From assembly GCF_000331245.1 (NCBI RefSeq), contig NZ_ANFZ01000002.1, positions 72,001 to 136,000 of the forward strand: a stretch of 64,000 nucleotides of DNA, given 5' to 3'. How positions within the stretch are numbered: position 1 is the first letter of the stretch; each line of letters starts with the position of its first letter. Below, in pieces: positions 34,115 to 41,271 of this stretch. The notes below the pieces were generated by a model. That model was not told the origin of the DNA, searched no databases, and worked only from the letters and a program-made list of their open reading frames with translations. This DNA is from Blastomonas sp. AAP53 (lineage in GTDB: Bacteria; Pseudomonadota; Alphaproteobacteria; Sphingomonadales; Sphingomonadaceae). The translations under genes and the position numbers were made by a program.

Positions 34115-34172
34115 CCGCAAGGGCGCAAAGCCCGATTGCGCAGGCGCGGCAGTTTTGATAATCGCCTTGTCC

Positions 34173-34373
34173 ATGATCACGCCTCCTGAAACCGTTCGCA
34201 CCACCACTCCCCGCGTCGCCTGCGATGGCGCCAGCGAAGTTCGGGGCGGTGCGGCTTTGGGCCATCCGCGCGTCTGGCTGCAGATCGACGAGAAGGGCTA
34301 TGTCGAATGCGGCTATTGCGACCGCCGGTTCGTGCTGGTCGGCGGCCCAGCGGACGTCCAGGAAGCCGCCTGA
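34173..34373 (+). CDS. Zinc-finger CHCC domain protein (NDUFS6-like)
   Basis: The 66-residue protein carries the CHCC zinc-binding pattern: [24 protein letters not shown] (Cys, His, Cys, Cys). It corresponds to the bacterial relatives of the complex I accessory subunit NDUFS6. ATG at 34173 is the first start that leaves the complete domain with a short N-terminal tail. It lies 58 bp after the DUF2007-like gene and before a long leader region. Confidence 0.88.
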   Translation: MITPPETVRTTTPRVACDGASEVRGGAALGHPRVWLQIDEKGYVECGYCDRRFVLVGGPADVQEAA

Positions 34374-34706
34374 TCCGGGTACGGATCGGCTCCGTCAGCG
34401 AATCTCCTTGCATTTGAGACGCATCGCGGCCATATGCCGCTCCAAGCAGCGCGCCTCGGCACGGGAATCCTTCCCAATGCCCCTTATGAACCGGCAGCGT
34501 GAACATCGTTCTGGCCTCGCCCTCCCGGGCACAGGCTGACACGATTGGCCGGGTCCTGAAACCCCGCTGCTGACTTTCCGAACATCCCAATTCACGCGGG
34601 GCGTTTTCCTGAAGCATCTGGAAGAACTCCGGGCGCTTCTGAACCCCGCAATGCGCGCGCCGCCCCCATCGGGCCGGGACGCGCGTTGCTCTGTAAAGAG
34701 TATATT
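34374..34706 (+). promoter_or_regulatory. Long leader region upstream of the RNA helicase gene
   Basis: No gene is supported in these 333 bp. A GC-rich stem-loop pairs GCAATGCGCG (34648-34657) with CGCGCGTTGC (34680-34689; one G-T pair). Immediately after come AAAGAG and an AT-rich stretch leading to the helicase ATG at 34707. Long structured leaders are common on cold-induced helicase mRNAs, so this may be a regulated 5' UTR; that is inference. Confidence 0.4.
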
Positions 34707-36122
34707 ATGTCTTATTTTCATGAACTTGGCCTGGCTGATCCGATTCTGCGCGCGCTCGATGCCAAGGGTTACGACACCCCCACGCCGATCCAGAAGGATG
34801 CCATCCCCGCACTGATGGAAGGTCGCGACCTTCTGGGCATCGCGCAGACCGGCACCGGCAAGACCGCTGCGTTTTCGCTGCCTTCGCTGCATCACCTCGC
34901 CAAGGAAGCCAAGGGCCGCACCCACAAGGGCTGCCGGATGCTCATCCTGTCGCCGACGCGCGAACTGGCCGCACAGATCGCCGAGAACATCCGCGAATAT
35001 GCGCGCTATCTCAACCTGTCGGTTAACTGCATCTTCGGCGGCGTGCCGATCAACCAGCAGAAGCGCAAGCTGCAGGCGGGCACCGATGTGCTCGTGGCAA
35101 CGCCGGGCCGTCTGCTTGACCTGATCGAACAGCGCGCACTGACGCTCGAAAATGTCGAGATCTTCGTGCTCGACGAAGCCGACCAGATGATGGACCTGGG
35201 CTTTATCGTTCCCTTGAAGCGCATCGCATCGATGCTGCCCAAGCAGCGCCAGAGCCTGTTCTTCTCGGCCACCATGCCCAAGGCGATTGCCGAACTGGGC
35301 GCGCGGTTCCTGAACAATCCGGTCCGCGTCGAAGTGGCGCCGCAGTCGACCACAGCTGAGCGCGTCGAACAATATGTCACCTTTGTCAGCCAGGGCGAAA
35401 AGCAGGCATTGCTCACGCTGAAGATCCAGGAAATCAAGCCTGAGCGCACGCTCGTCTTCACCCGCACCAAGCATGGCGCGGACAAGGTGGTGCGCGCGCT
35501 GGCAGGTGCCGGAATCCGCTCTGCCGCGATCCATGGCAACAAGAGCCAGGGCCAGCGCACTGCGGCACTTGCAGCGTTCAAGGATGGCGACATCAAGGTT
35601 CTGATCGCCACCGATATCGCTGCGCGCGGCATCGACATCAACGGTGTCAGCCATGTGTTCAACTATGACCTGCCGCATGTGCCCGAACAATATGTTCACC
35701 GCATCGGACGCACCGCGCGCAACGGCGCGGATGGCATCGCGATCGCCTTTGTAAGCAATGACGAGCGGCCTTTGCTCAAGGACATCGAGAAGCTGACCAA
35801 GGTCAAGCCGACCCCGATGCCGCTGCCCAAGGGCTTTACCGAAGCCGCAGCGCAGCTTCCCCCGCCGGTCAAGGCGCCTGCCAACACGGGCGGCGGTCGC
35901 GGTGGCGAACGCAGCGGTGGTGATCGCAACGGCCCCGGCGGCCGCAACTACGGCCCCAAGCGTGACGGTGATCGTCGTCGCTCGGGCGGTGGTGGTCGTC
36001 CCGGCGGCGGTGGTGGTCGCTCGGGCGGCGGCGGTCGTCCCGGTGGCGGCGGTGGCGGTGGCGGCGGTTCGCGCGTCGGCGGCGTCGGTGCCCACAAGGA
36101 CAGCGTCAAGCGCGTCGGCTGA
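34707..36122 (+). CDS. DEAD-box ATP-dependent RNA helicase, RhlE-like
   Basis: The 471-residue helicase has the Q motif and all DEAD-box motifs: AQTGTGKT (Walker A), PTRELAAQI, TPGRLLDL, DEAD in VLDEADQMMDLGF, SAT, and HRIGRTAR. The C-terminal ~80 residues are low-complexity Arg/Gly repeats (RSGGGGRPGGGGG-type) that would bind RNA or drive condensation. It unwinds structured RNA in ribosome assembly or cold adaptation. Start at 34707 has an AAAGAG ribosome-binding site and follows a 333-bp leader. Bidirectional terminator at its end. Confidence 0.94.
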   Translation: MSYFHELGLADPILRALDAKGYDTPTPIQKDAIPALMEGRDLLGIAQTGTGKTAAFSLPSLHHLAKEAKGRTHKGCRMLILSPTRELAAQIAENIREYARYLNLSVNCIFGGVPINQQKRKLQAGTDVLVATPGRLLDLIEQRALTLENVEIFVLDEADQMMDLGFIVPLKRIASMLPKQRQSLFFSATMPKAIAELGARFLNNPVRVEVAPQSTTAERVEQYVTFVSQGEKQALLTLKIQEIKPERTLVFTRTKHGADKVVRALAGAGIRSAAIHGNKSQGQRTAALAAFKDGDIKVLIATDIAARGIDINGVSHVFNYDLPHVPEQYVHRIGRTARNGADGIAIAFVSNDERPLLKDIEKLTKVKPTPMPLPKGFTEAAAQLPPPVKAPANTGGGRGGERSGGDRNGPGGRNYGPKRDGDRRRSGGGGRPGGGGGRSGGGGRPGGGGGGGGGSRVGGVGAHKDSVKRVG

Positions 36123-36127
36123 TTTTT

Positions 36128-36158
36128 AAATCCTCCCCCAGCAAGTTGGGGGAGGATT
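36128..36158. terminator. Bidirectional terminator
   Basis: A 13-bp perfect stem AAATCCTCCCCCA (36128-36140) / TGGGGGAGGATTT (36146-36158) with a 5-base loop, flanked by T-runs on both strands. It separates the convergent helicase and msrB genes. The sequence TCCTCCCCCAGCAAG recurs at 56176-56190. Confidence 0.92.
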
Positions 36159-36159
36159 T

Positions 36160-36663
36160 TTATGCTTTTGCGGGGCGGAACAGCATCGCATCGCCGTTCA
36201 TGCAATAGCGCTTGCCGGTGGGTTCGGGGCCGTCATCGAAGACATGGCCCAGATGGCCGCCGCAGCGCCGGCAGTGCACTTCGGTGCGCGCATAGCCGAG
36301 CAGCCGGTCGGTGCTGGTGCCCACCGCCTTGGGCAGAGGCGCGTAGAAGCTGGGCCAGCCGGTGCCGCTGTTGAACTTCGTCTTCGATGAGAACAGCGGG
36401 AGCTGGCAGCCAGCGCAGATGAAGGTGCCGGCGCGCTTTTCCTTGTCGAGCGGGCTGGAATAGGGCCGCTCTGTGCCCTCCTGGCGCAGCACATAATATT
36501 GATCGGGCGAAAGCTGCTTCTTCCAGGCCGCATCGGTCTTGGTGATTTCGAAGCTGCCCTTGGCCTTGGCGCTCGCGCCGCCGAAGGAAAAGCCGGCCAG
36601 GCTGATTGCGCCCAGCCCGGCGACGCCCAGAATGCCCGTATGCAGAAAATTGCGTCGATTCAT
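36160..36663 (-). CDS. msrB: Peptide-methionine (R)-S-oxide reductase, exported
   Basis: The 167-residue MsrB repairs methionine-R-sulfoxide. Zinc ligands are Cys83/Cys86 (CAGC) and Cys131/Cys134 (CRRC); the catalytic Cys154 lies in RYCMNGDAM; the NSGTGWPSF motif is present. An N-terminal RRNFL followed by a hydrophobic stretch is a twin-arginine (Tat) signal, so this copy should act in the periplasm. ATG at 36663 gives the classic MNRRNFLH signal; an ATG 18 bases upstream is possible. Confidence 0.92.
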   Translation of the reverse strand: MNRRNFLHTGILGVAGLGAISLAGFSFGGASAKAKGSFEITKTDAAWKKQLSPDQYYVLRQEGTERPYSSPLDKEKRAGTFICAGCQLPLFSSKTKFNSGTGWPSFYAPLPKAVGTSTDRLLGYARTEVHCRRCGGHLGHVFDDGPEPTGKRYCMNGDAMLFRPAKA

Positions 36664-36740
36664 GATCAGCTCCCGTGTCATCGCCCCGGCCTGTTCGACC
36701 GGAACGATGCCACAGTTACGCATGCGCCGCCATGTCGGCT

Positions 36741-37985
36741 TCAATATTTGCTCAACGACACCTGCATTGCGCGATAGCCGTGGACGAAGCAGGCGCGAAC
36801 GCGCTCGGGCTCGGCGAGCACGTTGACCCGCATCCGGCGCTTGGCCATTTCTTCCAGCAGGATCGCGATCTGCAGTTCGGCGAGGCGCGCGCCGACGCAG
36901 CGGTGGATGCCGTAGCCGAAGGCGAGGTGCCGCCGCGCATTCTCGCGATCGACGATGATCTTGTCGGCATCTTCGAAGACGGTTTCGTCGCGATTGCCCG
37001 AAATGTACCACAAGGCGAGCTTGTCGCCCTTCTTGATGGTCTTGCCGAACAGGTCGTAATCTTCCAGCGCGGTGCGGCGCATGTGCGCCAGCGGCGTCTG
37101 CCAGCGGATGATTTCCTGCACCGCATTGGGGATCAGCGCGGGGTTCTGCTCCAGCTTCTCGCGCTGCTCGGGGAACTGGTGCAGCCCGTACGCGAGGCCC
37201 GACATCGAGTTGCGCGTCGTATCATTGCCGCCGACGATCAGCAGGATCAGGTTGCCCATGAATTCCAGCTCGTCCATCTCGGCCATTGCGTCGGAATGGA
37301 TCATCATCGAAATGAGGTCGGGCGTCGGCTCGGCGTCGATCTTGGCATCCCACAGCTTCTTGAAATAGGCGCCCATCTCGTAGAGGTGCTTGAGCCGTTC
37401 GGCGCGCATCTCCTCGCTGTGCACCAGTTCGATATCGCCCGCCCAGTCTGACCATTCGGTGAGCTTGCGACGGTCGGCCCAGGGAAAATCGAACAGGATC
37501 GCCAGCATCTGCGTGGTCAGCTCGATCGAGACGGTATCGACCCAGTCGAACGGCTGGTCCCAGGGCAGGGTGTCGAGCAGCTCTGCGGTGCGCATGCGGA
37601 TGTCGTCGGACATGCGCTTCATTTCGGAGGGCGTGAAGGCGGGTGCGACGGTGCGGCGCTGGCCGGTGTGCTTGGGCCGGTCCATCGCGATGAACATCGG
37701 CATCACCAGCTCGGTGGCGTCGTTTTCGTCCATGCGGTCGGCCAAAGTGATGCCGCCATGTTCGTAGGACGAGGAGAAGATCTCGGGCAGCGCTTCGACA
37801 TGCTGGATCGCCTTGTGGCTGGTGACGTTCCAGAAATCGCCAAACATGCCGCCCTGCGTCCAGTGGATCGGGTCCTGCGCACGCATATGGGCGAACGGAG
37901 CCTGCCAGCGATCTTCGACATACCAGTCCGAATGGCTCATGTCGTAGTTCAGGTCGGTACCGGGTTCTTTCAAAACGGTGGCCAT
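36741..37985 (-). CDS. Cytochrome P450, CYP153-like
   Basis: The 414-residue P450 has the I-helix GGNDTTRNSM and the heme loop FGYGIHRCVG (ligand Cys363) with ARLAELQIAILLEE, a combination characteristic of CYP153 alkane/fatty-acid omega-hydroxylases. It would hydroxylate medium-chain alkanes or terminal methyl groups. No ferredoxin or ferredoxin reductase gene is adjacent, whereas CYP153 operons usually carry them, so the redox partners must be encoded elsewhere. It is a single leftward gene between msrB and the amtB terminator. Confidence 0.9.
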   Translation of the reverse strand: MATVLKEPGTDLNYDMSHSDWYVEDRWQAPFAHMRAQDPIHWTQGGMFGDFWNVTSHKAIQHVEALPEIFSSSYEHGGITLADRMDENDATELVMPMFIAMDRPKHTGQRRTVAPAFTPSEMKRMSDDIRMRTAELLDTLPWDQPFDWVDTVSIELTTQMLAILFDFPWADRRKLTEWSDWAGDIELVHSEEMRAERLKHLYEMGAYFKKLWDAKIDAEPTPDLISMMIHSDAMAEMDELEFMGNLILLIVGGNDTTRNSMSGLAYGLHQFPEQREKLEQNPALIPNAVQEIIRWQTPLAHMRRTALEDYDLFGKTIKKGDKLALWYISGNRDETVFEDADKIIVDRENARRHLAFGYGIHRCVGARLAELQIAILLEEMAKRRMRVNVLAEPERVRACFVHGYRAMQVSLSKY

Positions 37986-38171
37986 GGCTCTCTCCTTGAT
38001 GCGTGTCCGCTATTCCCGGGTGCGATGGCCCGGCGGGTGCCGCCTGTGCAGCGGTCGTTGGGCGGATCGTCTCATCTTACTGACAGCTTTGTCAATACAG
38101 TTTCGATGTGAAACCGATGTCGCGCGCCGAGCATGGCTCCGGGGAGGATCGGGTACGCGCGGAACGGACAC

Positions 38172-38202
38172 AAAAAATGGCCGGGATGTTGCCACCCCGG
38201 CC
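38172..38202 (-). terminator. Terminator of the glnK-amtB operon
   Basis: On the minus strand the stem GGCCGGG/CCCGGCC (38179-38185 and 38196-38202) is followed by a run of T (A at 38172-38177). It lies about 80 bp after the amtB stop. Confidence 0.85.
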
Positions 38203-38235
38203 TTGAGTTGTCAGTTCGCAGGAGGAACCTCTGGA

Positions 38236-38271
38236 GGTCTGTGGCGGGGCTAGCGGTTCCCGCCACAGACC
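38236..38271. repeat. Perfect 13-bp hairpin after amtB
   Basis: Arms GGTCTGTGGCGGG (38236-38248) and CCCGCCACAGACC (38259-38271) with a 10-base loop, just 13 bases after the amtB stop. No T-tract follows, so it more likely protects the 3' end of the transcript or reinforces the terminator beyond it. Confidence 0.8.
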
Positions 38272-38283
38272 AAACTTTAAAAC

Positions 38284-39681
38284 TCAGTAATTGTAAGCCC
38301 GTTCGCCATGCTCGCCGAGGTCGAGGCCTTCGCGCTCCACTTCAGGGGAGACACGCAGTCCGGTCACCAGCTTGGCGATGTAGAAGGCGATGGCAGAGCC
38401 GACGGCAGCCCAGACAATGGCAACACCGACAGCCATGATCTGGATGACCAGCTGTCCGCCGAGGTCGTAATCTTCGGCGCCGGGACCACCCAGAGCGGGC
38501 AGCATGGTGACAGCCGTTCCGATTGAGCCGACGATGCCGCCCAGACCGTGGATGCCGAAGGCGTCCAGCGAGTCGTCAAAGCCGAGCTTGGGCTTGATCT
38601 TCATGACGAAGATGCAGCAGATGACCGCAGTGACCGCGCCGAGCAGAATGGCACCGAACGGGCCGGAGTTGCCTGCAGCGGGGGTCACGGCGACGAGGCC
38701 TGCGATGGCACCCGAGCATGCGCCCAGCAGCGAGCCCTGGTGGCCGATCGCCTTTTCGGTCAGCATCCAGAACAGCACGCCTGCAGCCGTGGCGACGAAG
38801 GTGTTGATCAGGGCAAGGCCTGCCGAACCGTTTGCTTCCAGCGCGGAGCCGGCGTTGAAGCCGAACCAGCCCACCCACAGCAGACCGGTACCGATCAGGG
38901 TCATGGTCAGCGAGTGCGGTGCCATCACGTCCTTCTGATAGCCCAGACGCTTGCCCAGGATGATCGCGCCGACCAGTGCCGAGATGCCCGCGTTGATGTG
39001 CACCACGGTGCCGCCAGCGAAGTCCAGAGCGCCCCAGTCGAAGAGCAGGCCGGTGGTTTCAGGCGTTGCGCCCGCATACCAGACCATGTGCGCGATCGGG
39101 AAATAGACGATGGTCAGCCACACCGTGGCGAAAACCATCAGCGCGGAGAACTTCATCCGTTCCACCAGACCGCCGATGACCAGCGCCACGGTGATGGCGG
39201 CAAAGGTCATCTGGAAGGCGATGAACACGAATTCGGGGATCTGGAAGCCTTCCGAGAAGGTCGCAGCGGTCGAATCCGCGGTTACACCGGCGAGGAAGAA
39301 CTTGCCGGTGGAGATGAACTGGTTGGCATCGCCACCAAAGGCCAGGCCATAGCCGTAGACGACCCAGATGATCATCGCGAGGCTGGCCACGGCGATGACC
39401 TGGGTCAGCACCGAGAGCATGTTCTTGGTGCGGACAAGGCCGCCATAGAAAAGGGCGAGGCCGGGTACGATCATCGCCATGACCAGCACGGTGGCCATGA
39501 TCATCCAGGCGGTATCGCCCTTGTCGACAACCGGAACGACTTCAGCGGCGGCTTCGGCAACCGCCGGGGCGGCCTCGGCAACCTCTTCGGCCACTTCCTG
39601 CGCCCAGGCCTGGGCCGATACGAAAAACGAAAGCGCGGCCGTCCCGACAGCGGCGCCAATCTTGTGCAAAGGTTTCATCAT
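38284..39681 (-). CDS. amtB: Ammonium transporter
   Basis: The 465-residue AmtB conducts ammonium across the inner membrane. It has a cleavable signal (ending AWA), a Glu/Ala-rich N-terminal linker, then 11 transmembrane helices with the family motifs MIVPGLALFYGGLVR, DFAGGTVVHINAG (first pore His) and the FDDSLDAFGIHGLGG stretch (second pore His). The 12-base spacing from glnK and the shared sigma-54 promoter show co-expression. Start is one of two adjacent ATGs. Confidence 0.96.
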   Translation of the reverse strand: MMKPLHKIGAAVGTAALSFFVSAQAWAQEVAEEVAEAAPAVAEAAAEVVPVVDKGDTAWMIMATVLVMAMIVPGLALFYGGLVRTKNMLSVLTQVIAVASLAMIIWVVYGYGLAFGGDANQFISTGKFFLAGVTADSTAATFSEGFQIPEFVFIAFQMTFAAITVALVIGGLVERMKFSALMVFATVWLTIVYFPIAHMVWYAGATPETTGLLFDWGALDFAGGTVVHINAGISALVGAIILGKRLGYQKDVMAPHSLTMTLIGTGLLWVGWFGFNAGSALEANGSAGLALINTFVATAAGVLFWMLTEKAIGHQGSLLGACSGAIAGLVAVTPAAGNSGPFGAILLGAVTAVICCIFVMKIKPKLGFDDSLDAFGIHGLGGIVGSIGTAVTMLPALGGPGAEDYDLGGQLVIQIMAVGVAIVWAAVGSAIAFYIAKLVTGLRVSPEVEREGLDLGEHGERAYNY

Positions 39682-39693
39682 TCCCCTTTCCCC

Positions 39694-40032
39694 TTACAGT
39701 GCCGTGTCGCCGGTTTCGCCGGTGCGGATGCGCGTGGCAGCCGCCAGGTCGAAAACGAAGATCTTGCCGTCACCGATGGAATCCGTGTTTGCAGCTGCCT
39801 GGATGGTTTCCACCACCTGCGGCGCCATGTCGTCGCTGACCGCGATCTCAAGCTTGAGCTTGGGGACCATGTTGGTGGTGTATTCAGCGCCGCGATAGAT
39901 TTCGGTCTGGCCCTTCTGGCGGCCAAAGCCTTTCACCTCGGTCACGGTCATGCCCGCGACGCCCAGGCTGGTCAGGGCTTCGCGCACCTCGTCCAGCCGG
40001 AACGGTTTGATTATGGCAATGATGAATTTCAT
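39694..40032 (-). CDS. glnK: PII nitrogen regulatory protein
   Basis: The 112-residue PII protein senses 2-oxoglutarate/ATP and gates AmtB. Tyr51 in RGAEYTTNMVPK is the uridylylation site, and the T-loop, KPFRLDEV N-terminus and the B-loop GDGKIFVFDL are intact. It is paired with amtB, hence GlnK rather than the glnA-linked GlnB. GlnD, encoded at the right end of the window, would modify Tyr51. Its ribosome-binding site is AAAGGGGG. Confidence 0.96.
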   Translation of the reverse strand: MKFIIAIIKPFRLDEVREALTSLGVAGMTVTEVKGFGRQKGQTEIYRGAEYTTNMVPKLKLEIAVSDDMAPQVVETIQAAANTDSIGDGKIFVFDLAAATRIRTGETGDTAL

Positions 40033-40332
40033 TACGCCCCCTTTGGTAATTTTATTGCAAGGCTGTGCCTCGTCACCGCTGGAAAGCTACGCAAACCACG
40101 TGCCAAGTCCGGCATTCCCGCGATTCCTAACGAATTATGAATTCGCAGGGCGGACAGAAGTTCAAAATTTGTGCAGATGCGAAGGAGTGCGTAAAATTTA
40201 GGCAGCATCCATGCTGCAGGTGCACACAATCAGGCCATCGATGCAGGCAAGGCCGCAAAGGCGGCGCGTGGTGGCACGAGCGCGCCACCTTTCCCTTTGC
40301 GCTCCCCTGATCATCCCGCTAATCGGCATGCC
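40033..40332. other. Intergenic region with glnK regulatory sites
   Basis: No gene is supported in these 300 bp between divergent glnK and the ABC ATPase gene. It contains the sigma-54 promoter of glnK (40091-40105) and a perfect inverted repeat GCAGCAT/ATGCTGC (40202-40208 and 40211-40217) about 100 bp upstream of it, at a distance where an NtrC-like activator could bind. A classical NtrC consensus could not be recognised with confidence. Confidence 0.6.
40091..40105 (-). promoter_or_regulatory. Sigma-54 (-24/-12) promoter of glnK-amtB
   Basis: Read on the minus strand the element is TTGGCACGTGGTTTGCG, an almost exact match to the sigma-54 consensus TGGCACG-N4-TTGCW (the final base is G). 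The -12 GC is about 60 bases upstream of the glnK ATG, leaving a leader of roughly 47 bases. It predicts nitrogen-limitation control through NtrC. Confidence 0.92.
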
Positions 40333-41268
40333 GTGACTGAGGCTGCCATATCCATCGACAATCTGCGCAAGCTGTACAAAGGCGCAGGCAAGGCTCCCGA
40401 CAAGCTGGCGCTGGACGGCGTGAGCTTCGACGTTCCGCGCGGGCAGATCTTCGGGCTGCTCGGGCCGAACGGCGCGGGCAAGTCGACGCTGATCAATATC
40501 CTGTCGGGGATGGTCCGCAAGACGTCGGGCACGGCGAGCATCTGGGGCTTCGACATCGACGCCAATCCGCGCAATGCCAAGGCGTCGATCGGTATCGTGC
40601 CGCAGGAGATCGTGTTCGATCCGTTCTTCACCCCTGCCGAGGCGCTCGAGCTTCAGGCAGGTCTCTTCGGCGTGCCCAAGGCGCACCGGCGCACAGCAGA
40701 GCTGCTGCGCGCGGTGCGGCTGGAAGACAAGGCCAACGCCTATGCGCGCACCTTGTCGGGCGGCATGAAGCGGCGGCTGCTGGTCGCCAAGGCGATGGTG
40801 CATTCGCCACCGATCCTGGTGCTCGACGAGCCGACCGCCGGCGTCGACATCGATCTGCGCCAGCAACTGTGGGATTATGTGCGCGAACTGAACCGCGCCG
40901 GGGTCACCATCGTGCTGACCACGCATTATCTCGAGGAAGCCGAGGAGCTGTGCGATCGTATCGCGATCATCAACCACGGCAGGCTGATCGCCAACAAGCC
41001 GACCGCAGAGATGGTCGGCATGGCGCGCGACAAGCTGATCGTGCTGACGCTGGATCAGGATATCGCCGCTCTGCCGTCCGATCCGGCGTTCGACAAGGTC
41101 CGCAAGGTCACCGACCGGGTGGTCGAGATCGGCTACAGCAAGGACAAGCTGAACGCGGGCCAGGTGATGAGTCGCGTGCGCGCCGCCGGATACGACATCG
41201 TCGACGTCTCGACGCGCGAGCCCGATCTGGAGGATGTGTTCCTCAACCTCACCAAGGCGGTGGCGTGA
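40333..41268 (+). CDS. ABC transporter ATP-binding protein (YadG/NodI-like)
   Basis: The 311-residue ATPase has Walker A GPNGAGKST, the signature LSGGMKRRLLVAKA, Walker B ILVLDEPTAGVD and the H-loop TTHYLEEAEELC, as in ABC-2 type exporter ATPases. No permease gene follows; nadB starts three bases after its stop. Start is taken as GTG 40333, which begins directly at the conserved N-terminus (TEAAISIDNL). A TTG further upstream would add 12 residues; both lack a strong ribosome-binding site. Confidence 0.88.
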   Translation: MTEAAISIDNLRKLYKGAGKAPDKLALDGVSFDVPRGQIFGLLGPNGAGKSTLINILSGMVRKTSGTASIWGFDIDANPRNAKASIGIVPQEIVFDPFFTPAEALELQAGLFGVPKAHRRTAELLRAVRLEDKANAYARTLSGGMKRRLLVAKAMVHSPPILVLDEPTAGVDIDLRQQLWDYVRELNRAGVTIVLTTHYLEEAEELCDRIAIINHGRLIANKPTAEMVGMARDKLIVLTLDQDIAALPSDPAFDKVRKVTDRVVEIGYSKDKLNAGQVMSRVRAAGYDIVDVSTREPDLEDVFLNLTKAVA

Positions 41269-41271
41269 AGC

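Noticed and set aside
34395-36095. A 566-residue Thr/Ala-rich minus-strand frame opposite the helicase
   Set aside because: Its repetitive start is just the complement of the Arg/Gly-rich helicase tail.
35870-36100. Possible tandem DNA repeat or CRISPR-like array
   Set aside because: The repetition is Gly/Arg codon repetition of the helicase C-terminal tail; units are irregular and coding.
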